Origin: Chrysomallon squamiferum
Taxonomy: Eukaryota > Mollusca > Gastropoda > Neomphalida > Peltospiridae
NCBI GenBank assembly: GCA_012295275.1
Contig: CM022675.1
Coordinates: 12,582,753-12,646,752, forward strand
DNA: 64,000 nt
Direction: 5' to 3'
A program made the translations under genes and the position numbers. A model generated the notes under the pieces. It had not been told where the DNA came from, searched no databases, and was given only the letters and a program-made list of their open reading frames with translations. Of the stretch, positions 20,014 through 32,340 are shown in pieces (position 1 is the stretch's first letter; the number at the start of each line of letters is the position of its first letter).

Positions 20014-23000
20014 TTGGTTTTGCTTTTATTATAGTGCTGATAATAACTGCAGTCCATTTTTATGGGTGTGCAAGCAGTTTTAATATATTTCATACTAAAT
20101 CAGTATTTGTTTGTTATCGAAACTCTAAACTGATTTCATTTTGGTATCGGTAATTGTGAAGAACAAATGTATTTTACCTGCATCAATAACTTTAGCTGAC
20201 AGACAGAAATTGGCTCTGCAGTTGAGATACACAGGTCCAGTCTTAGTAGCGTAGGGGTGATTCTCACACTCCCTGTCTTCCCCCACCCCACTGCACCAGT
20301 AGCACATCACCCCAGCCGCCTCTGAAATGTAAATAGAAATACATTTAATCTAACATATTCTTTATTAAGTTTAATAAGCTGAATAAAAAATGAAAATAAC
20401 GACAATGAAAGATATTAAACGTTGGGGTACTTACATTTAAAATAAATTATCCATAAATATAGACAAATATACACTAATATATCCACACACACATACACAC
20501 ACACATGTAAATATTAAATAACAATAAAACCAGTTGTAATTATAAACCAATGATATTAAAGATAACGAAATAAACATATTTTTGTTTGTGTTTCATCCTT
20601 AAAATCATTCCAAGACATAATAACACATTTACAGACCTACACACAAACACAGAGACAGACACACTGACACAGACGTGTAGAAAACAATGCTAATATTGAA
20701 ACGGATCGAGCCCGAGGAATTAAGATGTCATCAACGTTTACCAATCCACTTTATAAAACCTCTGTGTAAACACGCGATTCGAAACCTACATCCGTTGTCA
20801 AGGTCACAGTACAGCCCGTGTCCCGACCCCGGTCCTGCCTAATCGACTGGGACTGTGAGCAAGGACTGCAAGCAAGGACTGTTTGTTCACTGTTTGACTG
20901 GTTTAATCGTTTAACTCTGCTAATCTGTACAACAATCCACGAGATTTGAACATCTGACAGAAACTTGCTTGTCTTGGCGTTTCTCTGAAGTGTTTACTTC
21001 CCTGACAGATGCCGGTGACCCTCCTGCACAAATACGTTCAAGGCATCGTGTTAATAGTTTCCGCAGTAACTCGTGGTTACAGTCCACCCAGTGAGAATTT
21101 TTACAGATATATAAAACAAAGTAAATAACGAGATATGTCTGCTGAGTTTTGAAACACTAATTCATAAATATAGGAAGAAAAATTAAAGAAAAAGGAAGAC
21201 CCCTCCCAAATAATAAAAAGCGTCAGTCCTTCACAAAAAAAAAAAAAAAAAAAAAAAAAAAATGAATGAATGAATGAATAAATAAAACAAAAACCCTGAC
21301 TGCAAATATGACTGAATGTTTGAACGAATGAAATGATTAAATATAACGAAATAAATGAATGAAATGAAAGAAAAGAAAAGAAAGAATTCTCTCCCGACCT
21401 ACTTCCCTAATACCAGAAAACAGAAATAGATAATTTTTATTTTGAAAAACAAAGAAGACGATTACTGTCAAGGCTGCAGCAGAGTAGCTGGTTTGTCATT
21501 TGACGTTAGGCGGACTAAGACGTCGTCGAGTTTTGTCAACGTGGTGCTAATACGGCAGCAACGTCGTCAACCTCCGCTTGCTATTTCCGCCATCAATCTG
21601 CCTCGATCCGGTCAGCGTACGGCCGATCGAATCCAAAGACATTAACATGACCTTGACATTGGTGTTTTGCCAGTTTCTTGCTGTTACTCGAAACGGTACT
21701 AAATTTAACATTTGGCTGGTAACTGGAAAAGCTTTACGAGTATATTTATTTGTTTATCGATTGTGTTTTTGAATCCTTCTTCAGGAAAACATTGCGAGAT
21801 TTATATCACAGAGTTTTAACACCGAGTGGTTAATAACTAAATAAAGCATTGTGTGCTATTTAAAAAAAAAAAAAAGTGTTTTAGCATGTAAAAAGGCTCA
21901 TAATTATTATTATTATTTTTTTCATTATTGTTACTATTACTATTACTGCTACTAGCATTAGTAGTAGTAGTACCACTGCTGTAACTAATTCTACTACTAG
22001 TAGAACTACTACTGCTACCAGTAGTACTAGTAGTACTGTTACTGCTATTATTATTATTATTATTATTATCATTATTATTATTACAGCAGTATCACTATTA
22101 CTAGTACTACTACTACTACTATCATTATTGTTATTATTATTATATAAAATGATTTATTTAATTTTGTCTTGTTTGTTTGCTTATTATTTATTTATTTATT
22201 TATTTATTTATAATCTTTAATAACTGTTCAGAAAATAACTTTAAGAGGGTTTTGTATCTTGATTACCAGTTGTATTTGATAGTTTTTGTGTGTAGATTTT
22301 CTAACAAATTTTCACAATTATGTATCCAGAAATTATAGCAATGAAGAGAAAATTACGTTAATCACGTTAATTTAACATTCATTCTTAATCTATATGCAAA
22401 TTAAATAAAAATATATAAAATAAAATAAATAAACAAGTAAATAAATAAATAAAACAAATATACATTAAAATATAATGAAGTAAAATAAAACAAACAAACA
22501 AAGAAATAATAATCTATATCCTTGTAAGATTTATTGTGTGTCGTATAATCCAAATAGTATATTGAATAAGTAAAAAGTTTTTTTAAAAAAATAAATAAAT
22601 AAATAAAAAACTAAGACTAAAAATAAATAAAAATAATGACAAAATATTTATTACTTTAATTTGCAATTAAACAATGATTATTATATTGTCCAAATTAATT
22701 TAATAAATTATTGTTTTAAATAATGACCGTCAGTTACGTATTCTAATTTATCTCTTTAAAAAACAAAAAACAACAACAACAACAACAAAAAACAAAAAAA
22801 TGAAAAAAAAATGAAAATTCTCACAAAACAACAACGACAACACAACTAAATTATTCTCGTAATTTCTAAAAATAGACTGGTTACATTCTCAGATGTGAAG
22901 GAGTGAACTAAACATTTGGTTCTCAGTTGACAACGAGCCAAACAGAAAGCGGGGCACGACTGTGATTCGGACTAAAGTTTGTCTGAGAAAAGTCTGGTGT

Positions 23001-24349
23001 GGGTGACACATTCTTTAAGCACAACTAACAAAGATGTCGCTAAGACTGACGTGGTCGTGAACAACGCAGGAGTTGGCGCAGTGTTAAAACAGTTTTGTTT
23101 TTTCTAATTCTTATCGCTAGGAGAACAGAATGCTAAATCTTTGCTCGACGCATTTTTCGATCTTTATAAACGTTTTGCGGTTAAGATGCAGGTGTGGTAT
23201 TTGTGCAAGGTGAATAACTCAGCAAGGAATTTCGTAGGATTAGAGGGATTATTATTAATAATAAGACAATTTTAAAGCAAAATAATTTATTTTTCACACT
23301 TTTTGTTTTCTGTTTTCTTTTTCATTCCTTTTATTCTTTCTTTCTTTCATTATTTTTCTATTTCTTACATATTTCTTATTCCTTTTTGATCTGAAATTAT
23401 ATTTCCTTCGGTTGTTTTCTTTTTCTTTTTCTTTAAATTTTTTTGTTCACACCAGAACACCATAAAAATGGTCCAAGCAACTTCTAAATTATTTTCTTTT
23501 AAGCTTTCTTATTCTGTAAACTGTAAAATTTGTCATCTTCATTTGAACATGTAAACGAAATGAGTGAAGAAATACAAAAACCATGAAGTAAAAAATTGAG
23601 AGAGAAGAAAACAACGACAAATGAAGAATCAACAAAATGCAACAATTACTTATTAATAGATAGTGGACATTTTTTTTCTTTCTCCAATTTTAATTATTGT
23701 TTTAAATGATAATAATAATAAAATTAAAAAAAAAAAAAATTAAAAAAAAACAACAACAACAAAAAGTACGCGCTCAAGAATTAATTTTACTGCAGAAAAT
23801 AAAAAATTAACTGAAATCTATTCACAAGCAAAACACAACAACTACTTGTTTTATTGTTTATTCCTACAAAACATTGCATCATGGGAAATAATTTGTCACA
23901 CGCTCCGGTGTTTAGACGAGACCTGAACTCAACAGAAAGGTAAATACAAAAACAGGATTGAGAAAGAATGCGAAAAGAAAAGTTTCTAATTTAAGTACAA
24001 AGAACATCTTTTCTCGAAAAATGTCTATTGTTTCAACGTAACCTTGAACGTTTAATGTTGCTATGGAAATATTTCACGTTGGTTAGAATTATTTTCTGTT
24101 GATCATTTATTCATCGTATGTCTTTATTTCATGAACCTTTGATAGAAAGTTCAATGTTAAAATTAATAAATATGCAGTTTGCTGATTTTTATGTTAAATT
24201 ATGTTATAACACAATTTATTGATTTTCAAAGAACATTGTAAGACAGTTTATTGAAGTTTGATATTTAATTACGTTCTGTTCAGCCATTGAATCGTGAATG
24301 TTAATTGCTATTTTGAACGGTTGCTTAACTAAAATTATAGTATTAGAAA

Positions 24350-24428
<79 letters not shown>

Positions 24429-25368
24429 TCATCTATGGAAAGAACGATAGACAAACGTATGTAATTATCCCCTTGTATATTTTATTATACATATATATTA
24501 ATAGCAGTGATTGTGAAGATTTTTTTGTAATTACTAAATGTCATCAGTAAATTATAAATGTATGTAGGAGGTGTGAGATAACATGTAAATAAAAAAATTA
24601 TTTTTAGGAAGAGGGTGTAACAAAACATATCTATATGTAATTCTTCCAAGCATTTAAAACGTTAATACTTTACACAAACATTGTTAATACAACCACACAA
24701 AGCGTTAATATTTTCACATAAAGCGATAACACACTGGACGCACAAAGAGCTGATATTTTACACAAAAACGTTACAACTTCATACAAAGCGTTAATACAGA
24801 TATACACATTTTTCAAACAGAATATATACAACGTAAACAGATTCTTAATACTTATATACAGCTCGATAATTCTTGTACACAAAGCGTTAATACTTACACA
24901 CAATCGTTAATACTTACACACAATCGTTAATACTTACACACAAAGCTTTGATACTTTACTCATACAGCGTTACTTATATATATCAACAATATAAGCTTTT
25001 GTCAACTTCCTCACAAAACCTAAACACATCTTTCTACGACAATGGCGACAACGCCAAATTCCAAATAAATAAAAGAAGTAAATAAAATCGTTTGAAATAC
25101 ACAGTGGAATATGAACGGGAAAGTTTACGACATTTGGATTTCTATTTTAGTCAGCTGAGAAAGACATAAAAGCGAAATGTTTGATCTGATAGGTTTACGT
25201 TGTAGTGTGAAGATTTTTGTGTGTTTTTTAACATTCAGTCCACAACAAAAAATAAATAAATATAAAAAAAAGTAAAATATTTATGTTATTTATACAGTTT
25301 GTTAAGGGTATTCAAGTCGACCAATTGTTTTAATAATTCGAGTTAAGAATATTAGAGTTATTATTATT

Positions 25369-25418
<50 letters not shown>

Positions 25419-26625
25419 TAATTGTTCTTGTTATTATTATTATTATTAAAAATAATATTGAGCAATTATACGAATAAATAAACAAATTATAAATTGTTCA
25501 TAGATTGTTGCAAATAATTTTTTCTTGTTGTTGTTGTTTGAAAAAGAGAAAAATAAAAATAAATTAATTTTAAACATCTTTTGAAATATTTAAAAAAAGA
25601 AAAAAGAAGAAGAAGACGAAAGAAAGAAAGAAATCGTATAAATAATAAATTCATCCTTTACACGCTAATACGTGCACGGCATCAAAGTGGAGGAAAATAC
25701 CACAGAATGACACACGTTCTCCATCCAATGAAGTTTAAACTTTTTGGAATTATGCGGTAAATTAAATAAAAATAAAAATGTTGTTTTGTATTGTTAATGA
25801 AACAAAAAAAAAAAAATCTATTTTGGGGATATCAAATATAGCAAGTAAACGAAGGAAGAAAATAGATAAACGACGAAAGCGGGGAGCTATAAATAGATGT
25901 GATCGCGTGAAGGGAAGAAATCGATATAGAGAGAGAGAGAGAGAGAGAGAACCAGAAGAATTTAAAAAAAAAAAAAAAAATAAAAAAGAAGAATAAGAAC
26001 TAGCATTTCATTGGTTAATATGAGTTATTTAACATAAAAGAACCGCTCGATTATCCTGAATTTATATTAAAACAAGTCTCTTTGTTCATGAAACACTGGA
26101 CAATAAACAGATCGTAGATATCAAACAACATAAATACAAATTTATAAAGACGTCATTTGACCAGCAGGAAACGAAAATTCTGACTTAATCCTTTAATGGT
26201 CCGATAAAACTATTAAATTCCACTGGATAATTCTGTTATGGTACAAAAAAGAAAACTTTAATGTCAAAACTAATACACTTAACTCTTAGGTAAACGACAA
26301 AAGGGCTGAACAAATAGAATTGTTTTAAAGTTAAAAAAGTATCGAGTATACAAAGATTTTATTTAGGACAAAGACGTCTGTCAAATGTTCATGAAGAAAG
26401 CAGCCATTATTGTGTATCTGGGAATCAAATTCAGATGAATTCTTTGAATTTAATAATAATAATAATAATAATAAATATTAAACATTAACATGTAACCATT
26501 TAAATAATAATGATAATGATGATGATAATGCTTATGATTATTATGATTATGACGGATAATAAAAATAGTAAAAATAAAACCACTACTTAACGATCTAAAT
26601 GAAATGTTTTAGAATACTTGTTCGT

Positions 26626-26660
<35 letters not shown>

Positions 26661-28113
26661 TAAACATTTCACATTAGGATTTAGGATGTTGGATGTCACT
26701 TTTGTAGTATCTGTTCTCTCTTTCATTTACATATTCATTTTAATTCGTTCGCTCATTCATTCATTCATTCATTCAAACAATCATTTAATCAGTTATTTAC
26801 TTCAGGTTAGATTATTTCAAAACTTTATTTATTTACATTATAAAAATATTCCACTTTTTTTTATCGCCGCTCATTATCTCCCCTTTTCCGAATCTCCAAA
26901 ACAACAAGTTAGAAATCGTTTTAACTGAAGCAGTCTTGAGAAGCAAACGTCTCAAACTGCGAACACAATAAACAAAGAGACTGGCGTGACGGGGTTCTTG
27001 TCGTTCACACGTTAATACAGAGAACACAACGAGATGGACGTGAAACACTGACTGACTCATTACCGACGACATTTTTCAAACGGAGTTGTCGAATTGAATT
27101 TGTTGACAAAGTGGACATACTTGCACTTGACTGCCGACACAAGCACTCGGTGACATTCGAGCCTGGACATTAGCGAGGGTCAGTTGTTTGTACTGGACGT
27201 TGTCCAAGTGTGTGATGACAAATCACTGGCTGGACGAAGTCCTGGTCAGTTGATTGACTGGATGTTAACCGAAGTCAGTTATGATTATTGTCTGGGTTTT
27301 TTTCTATCAGTATTATTGTTATAATAATGATTATGATGATGACGATGACGATGATGATGAAGATGATAATAATATAAAAAAGAAACAAACAATCAAAGCA
27401 ACAAAAATAATATAAAAAAAAAAAAAAAAAGACAAAATAGATTACATATTATAAAACTCCAACAAACATCTATCACAGATTCATTACAATAACTGCTTTG
27501 TTTTTAATTGAAATATATAAATAAAACAAAATAATAAATAAGATGTTGGCGAACCTGCTTGTATTCGGTTCAAGACACAGCAGCTAAATATTGTTTGAAT
27601 ACCTCAGTGAACATTTACAAACATCTTCTGTTTGCTCATTTTATTGCTCAGACATGAGAACTATCTCGCAGTGACGTTACAACACTGTCAGTGACGCGAC
27701 AACAAAGAACAAAAGAACTCTGAACACAAATCCAGACCATAATCCCACAAATCGGGGGCATTAATTCCAATTTTATGACGTCATTTTCTCATATTAAATA
27801 CCGCTCGCAATTTTTCTTTCTTTATTTTTTTATTTTATTTGTAATTTGTTTTCGCTTTGTTAAAAGCTTGTATTTAATCTGTCGGGTTAGAAGAAAGACG
27901 AAGAAAAACAAAGATAATATTTTATAATCCACGCTGGATTGCTTGTTTTGTCTTGCAAAGAGAGGGTTGTACAAATAACATTAAAATAAAAAAGTAACAC
28001 GTGGTCGTTACTGTGTATCATGTTTGTTGTAGGTTTAGCTCGGGTACACAGTTAGAACTGGAAAAACAATGAAAAAAAAAATGACAACAAAATTAAAACC
28101 AGAATTAAAAAAT

Positions 28114-28158
<45 letters not shown>

Positions 28159-28655
28159 TAAACGATTCTGTTTTATTTGAGTTTGGTACTTTTATCATGT
28201 TTGGGGCTAACATCAAAGACAAATACAGTTTATTTATGCTGTGTGACTACGTCTACAGATTTCATGACTTTATCTTTGTCCAATTACACGTGCAAACGAC
28301 GGCATCCTGTCCACTGTGGCTCGCTGTCAACTCTGCAAATTTAACTCTGCTACGTCTACACTCAACAACAAAGCGACGTCTTTGTTGTAGCCGAACAACA
28401 ACAAACACGAGTTTTGTTTTCTCGGCAAATGAAAACATCGGGGTAAGAAAGAGAGTGAAAAAAAATCACAAGACAATTTCTGATCTTTAGATATTTGCTT
28501 TTGCTGGTGCCAGAATGTTAAATAATGTTCTAAGATGACGTTTAGGAAATAAAAGTTAATGTTAATAGTTAAAAATTCAGAACGTTTTAACAGTTCTTTG
28601 AAATAAGCAGTAAGTATGATCAGTATATAGCACATAGTTTTAAAGATGTATTTAT

Positions 28656-28703
<48 letters not shown>

Positions 28704-29233
28704 TCTGTCTGTCTGTATGTATGTCTCTGTATATCTAACTATATATCATCTACCTTTCTCTTAATTTATTTTTGTGGTAAAAATTCTATGAAATGTAATC
28801 AAATAAACTAATTTATTTATATTAGAAGATACTTTTCGTGTCATAAGTAATAAGTGAAAACAAACCATTGTTGATAAAATGAAAATGTTTTCTTTGTAGA
28901 TATTTTATTTGTGGCTGTTTTAATTCTACTTATTTTATTTAATATATTAGTGTTTTCTGTTAGCTTTTTAAAATTGTTTTTCGTTTCCTTTTGCTTTCTT
29001 TCTGTCATTGATTCATTCTTTATTATAATTTGAAAAAAGATACATTTGTATTTAATAACCATAGAGTGAGTTTGTCAGTATAAGTGAATTTATTAATGTA
29101 ATAACAAATTAAATAAATAAATAATAAATAAATAAATAATACGAAATAAAATAAATATCTAAGGTAATAAGATCAAGACTAGAAATATGAGTAGTTCTAC
29201 AATTTGACAAAATGATTAAAACCATTATTTCAG

Positions 29234-29302
<69 letters not shown>

Positions 29303-30082
29303 AAATGCATCCACATGATAATGCAGGCACGCGCGTTTTGGACACACCCACACAGGAGATTGAATTATCTATCACAGACATTTTGTTAACGTTATTAAAC
29401 ACGACGTTTTTACGTTACTCCATTACACTTCAAATGTAAACCAATTACCTAACACGTGTTTACCTGGCGTCACACAATCCCAGCTAAACACTCGTACTAG
29501 CCACGTTTTACAAACGTTTTCATCAACATCAAATACAGTGTGCATTAGGCCAACACACAACCAGCACAAGATGCACGCACTGAGCATGTATGTGTATTTA
29601 CTCTCTGAAATCCAGGGTCTTAAAATTAAACAGAATATAATCTATACTCCTTCACGTGTTCTGGCGAATGATCAGAAATGTATACTAGTACACTGTTCAG
29701 CTAATTCTAAATCACACAAGATAATTGTCTGTGTGTACAATATACATCAGTTACGTCACGAATATTGATTATTTCTGTATTTCACATGCGAGTGAATATT
29801 GTCTTGTATAAAGAGTGCTCAAATAGAAAATGAAGAATAATAATTTTTTTTTTTTTTTATTGCTGTAATTATTATTAATTTTTGTTATGTAAATGTTTAT
29901 TTACTTCTGTTTCCGTTATAATTTTTGCATTATTTGTTATTGTTATTATTAATACTGTTGTTATTGTTGCTGTTATTATAACAGTTGTAATTATACTCAT
30001 CACCATCATCATCATCATACTATTACTATTATTATTATATTATTAATTGTTTTTTTGGTGTTATAACTCACATTATTTCTGT

Positions 30083-30113
<31 letters not shown>

Positions 30114-30629
30114 TTGGTAGACCTTGAGTGATTTTATAAATTTTAAAACAATTTTCTTCTTCTTCTTTTTTTATTCTAGTTGCTCTTAATTCGAATCTCT
30201 ACTCAGAATATTTACAAACTGATAGACGAACGGCATAGATCAAATAAATTAAAATGTAAATAATAAAATAAAATCAAAATGATAAAGAAAACAACAACGA
30301 CAACAACAATATCAACATCAACAAAAACAACGTCGACAACAGTGATTACGGAAATTACAAGATGAGAGGGTTGTAGACAACGACGACAACTGAATGATGC
30401 TGTAAGCGAAAATAAAACCAACCAAACGACAACAACAAACAAGTAAGACAGTGTTTTAAAAGTCGTATACTCCATCGAAGATCGAATTAAGCATCTGTTC
30501 TCATTTACATTTTACAGTTTTCATAATAAATTAGTAAACGAGTGCATTCTTTGTAATCCATGTTAATTTATCAAATACAGACAGAGTAAATACAGCTACA
30601 AACAAAGTGAACAACAAATACACAAACTG

Positions 30630-30723
<94 letters not shown>

Positions 30724-32340
30724 TTTTTCCATCTATTTGTCTGGATACCCCGTATAAATTTTATTCTACTTCCTTTTAAAACAACATTTTTAAACCTTAC
30801 CTATTTTTCACATATTTCATAATTTTCACTGCAAAAATAACATTTCTTCGACCTCATTTTTTTAATTAAAAAGATTAAAATATTCTGCAGTTGGGTATAA
30901 AACAGTATCTCTATGCATTTATAACAAATGTAAAAGAAATATCTGGGAAATTAAAATAGTTTCCATGGTACCTTGCGCAGAAGATAAAAAATACATAGTT
31001 AAAAACCTTTCCACTGTGAATGAATTCAGTATTTTCACAAAATTAGCATTTATATTAATTTTAGTCTTTCGATCCACAGTGATTTTAAAAGATACATTTG
31101 TATTTAATAAATTTATGTGATGTCAGAAGAAATCAAAAATGTCTTGTGTTTTTTTTAGCGATGTCCTTTCACTGTATTTTTAAAAGATGTAAATATTTTT
31201 ATTGTTTTTTTTTCGGTAAAAATTAAATTTCTATGATTAATTTAAATGATATAGTACGTTACAGTTATCTTTAAATTTTCACTTATGATAATTTTTATTG
31301 TTTTATTTTGGTAATTCCATAATGAGCGATTTCTGTTTTGTTTATTCCGGTATTAAAACTGTTACGAGTAGTTTGCGGTGAAAAGAAGTAAGTTTGAAGA
31401 TTAACTTGATAACTGATCAAATCAAAACGTCTTAGCGATATTCGTTTTGGACCAGTGGCTCGGTAGCTCAGTAACAGCGACCACGTGTTAATAAGCGGCA
31501 GTTCGATGCAGCTACTGGGATTGTTCTCGTTTCAGCCAGTAAGTTTTCCTGTCTACGAGAAAACATCTTCATTTCCCACAGGTAAGAGTAACCCGTGGAA
31601 AGATAAAGATAAAATAAAGTTTTCATCGCTTCTGACTGTCATTTCATAGCGACAGGTTTCCTTTTCTAGACAGAATCGTTATATATACGTTTATACAGAA
31701 AACTGAGCGTATTAATACCATTAATTCATCTTCTTTCGTTTTCTCTTTCATAGCTTTTAACTGGCCTGAATACATCAAAATAAGTATGATTATTTCTAAA
31801 CAAGATTAATTATTAACGGTTGCAGGTAAGTTCGGAAATTCTTGATTATTCATATCGATTAGCAGCAAAGGATTTTGTGTTTATATACATCTTCCTATAG
31901 AAAAAAAGTGTTTGACAAACCAGTCATGACGCACTATCTAGAACTGGACAAATTCATAAGGAGCATCGAAGAGGATTGATCCTGAAATCTACGATATTTC
32001 GATATTGGATATTTGTAATTGGAATAAAGATGAGTAGAATAAACAACAATAACTATAATTGTAGCAACAAGCATCTGCATTTGTTTGGGTTAAAACAGGC
32101 AAATCTGTTGTACGGATTATGGGTGACAACAAGAAAGACAAACTGATTGGTAAACACGTCAAAGCGAGCTTAAAAACCTGGATACCAGCACCAGATGAAA
32201 AGCAACAAGTCAAAGCAAGATAATTAAGGAATAGACAGTACTACTACAACAACAGTTACAACAATTTTAAAGTGAAAGAAAAATCAGGACGTACCTTTCC
32301 AGCAGAGTGACACGAGGAAGATGAACACTAATTTCTGCAT
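17493..32340 (-). CDS. GPI-anchored Ly6/uPAR (three-finger) protein with long mucin-like stalk
   Basis: Three exons join in phase: 32340-32295 (signal peptide, MQKLVFIFLVSLCWK), 20321-20178 and 19840-17493 (stop 17495-17493), giving 845 aa. Both introns are phase 1 and create Glu codons. Residues 22-102 carry ten cysteines in Ly6/three-finger order: CYWC near the start, then CDNVP..NMC, and CYESC..DLCNN closing the domain. Residues about 105-225 are Arg/Tyr/Ser-rich and about 230-345 strongly acidic, including an EEEELEREEEEE run. A long Thr/Ser/Lys/Gln stalk follows with repeated KQQTTTSK-like units. The end is a hydrophobic segment (CAAILLVCLFSSLVM) after ENGAQ, as in GPI-attachment signals, with Asn-823/Gly-824 as possible omega site. 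Ly6 proteins are secreted or membrane-tethered modulators and ligands. No partner can be named. The antisense open frames over this exon are shadows of its skewed composition. Confidence 0.85.
19841..20177 (-). other. Ly6-gene intron 2 (phase 1) with TTA microsatellite
   Basis: The intron is 337 bp between donor cag|gtaaaa and acceptor ctctctgcag on the minus strand. (TTA)n occupies about 19950-20013. Confidence 0.8.
21950..22140. repeat. Mixed AGT/ACT trinucleotide tract with self-complementary arms
   Basis: Runs of (AGT)n near 21959-21971 and again around 22020-22035 alternate with (ACT)n near 21990-22010 and 22100-22120. The two motifs are reverse complements, so the tract can fold on itself. 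Confidence 0.6.
23018..23110 (+). pseudogene. Possible short-chain dehydrogenase fragment (NNAG motif)
   Basis: One frame reads NKDVAK then TDVVVNNAGVGAVLK before a stop. VNNAG after a hydrophobic strand is the signature of classical SDR enzymes (the strand-4 NNAG motif). Only about 25 residues fit and neither the TGxxxGIG nor the YxxxK motif is nearby, so this is at most a fossil scrap and could be chance. Confidence 0.25.
24660..24965. repeat. Minisatellite of about 20 bp (cacaaagcgttaatac-type)
   Basis: Variants of an acacaaagcgttaatactta unit recur irregularly, most regularly from about 24880 to 24950 where acacacaatcgttaatactt repeats. Confidence 0.65.
31455..31512 (+). repeat. tRNA-like patch, possible SINE head or decayed tRNA
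   Basis: A tagctcagta element (31463-31472) resembles the Pol III A box and cagttcgatgc (31498-31508) resembles the B box. The spacing is shorter than in a normal tRNA and I could not form a full cloverleaf. Confidence 0.25.

Larger units (their letters stand above)
20322..32294 (-). other. Ly6-gene intron 1, 12 kb, no coding exon recognised
   Basis: This phase-1 intron separates the signal-peptide exon from the Ly6 exons. It holds many simple repeats: (TTA)n 24350-24427, (AAT)n 25370-25420, (TA)n 28110-28155, (TATC)n 28650-28702, (TC)n 29241-29299 and (TC)n 30632-30719. Less repetitive, higher-GC islands sit near 20690-21060, 21440-21660, 22890-23220 and 27080-27290; none gave a convincing gene. 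A short dehydrogenase-like fragment and a tRNA-like patch are given separately. Confidence 0.65.

Noticed and set aside
22161-22210. CRISPR-like or satellite regularity in the AT-repeat blocks
   Set aside because: These are plain tetranucleotide and trinucleotide microsatellites without spacer structure.
28197-28490. 97-codon frame within the Ly6 intron
   Set aside because: No recognisable motif, and neither neighbouring splice sites nor codon phase fit the host gene.
30212-30475. Minus-strand 87-codon frame with hydrophobic stretches
   Set aside because: Low-complexity trinucleotide DNA gives VVVV runs; no splice or homology support, inside the Ly6 intron.
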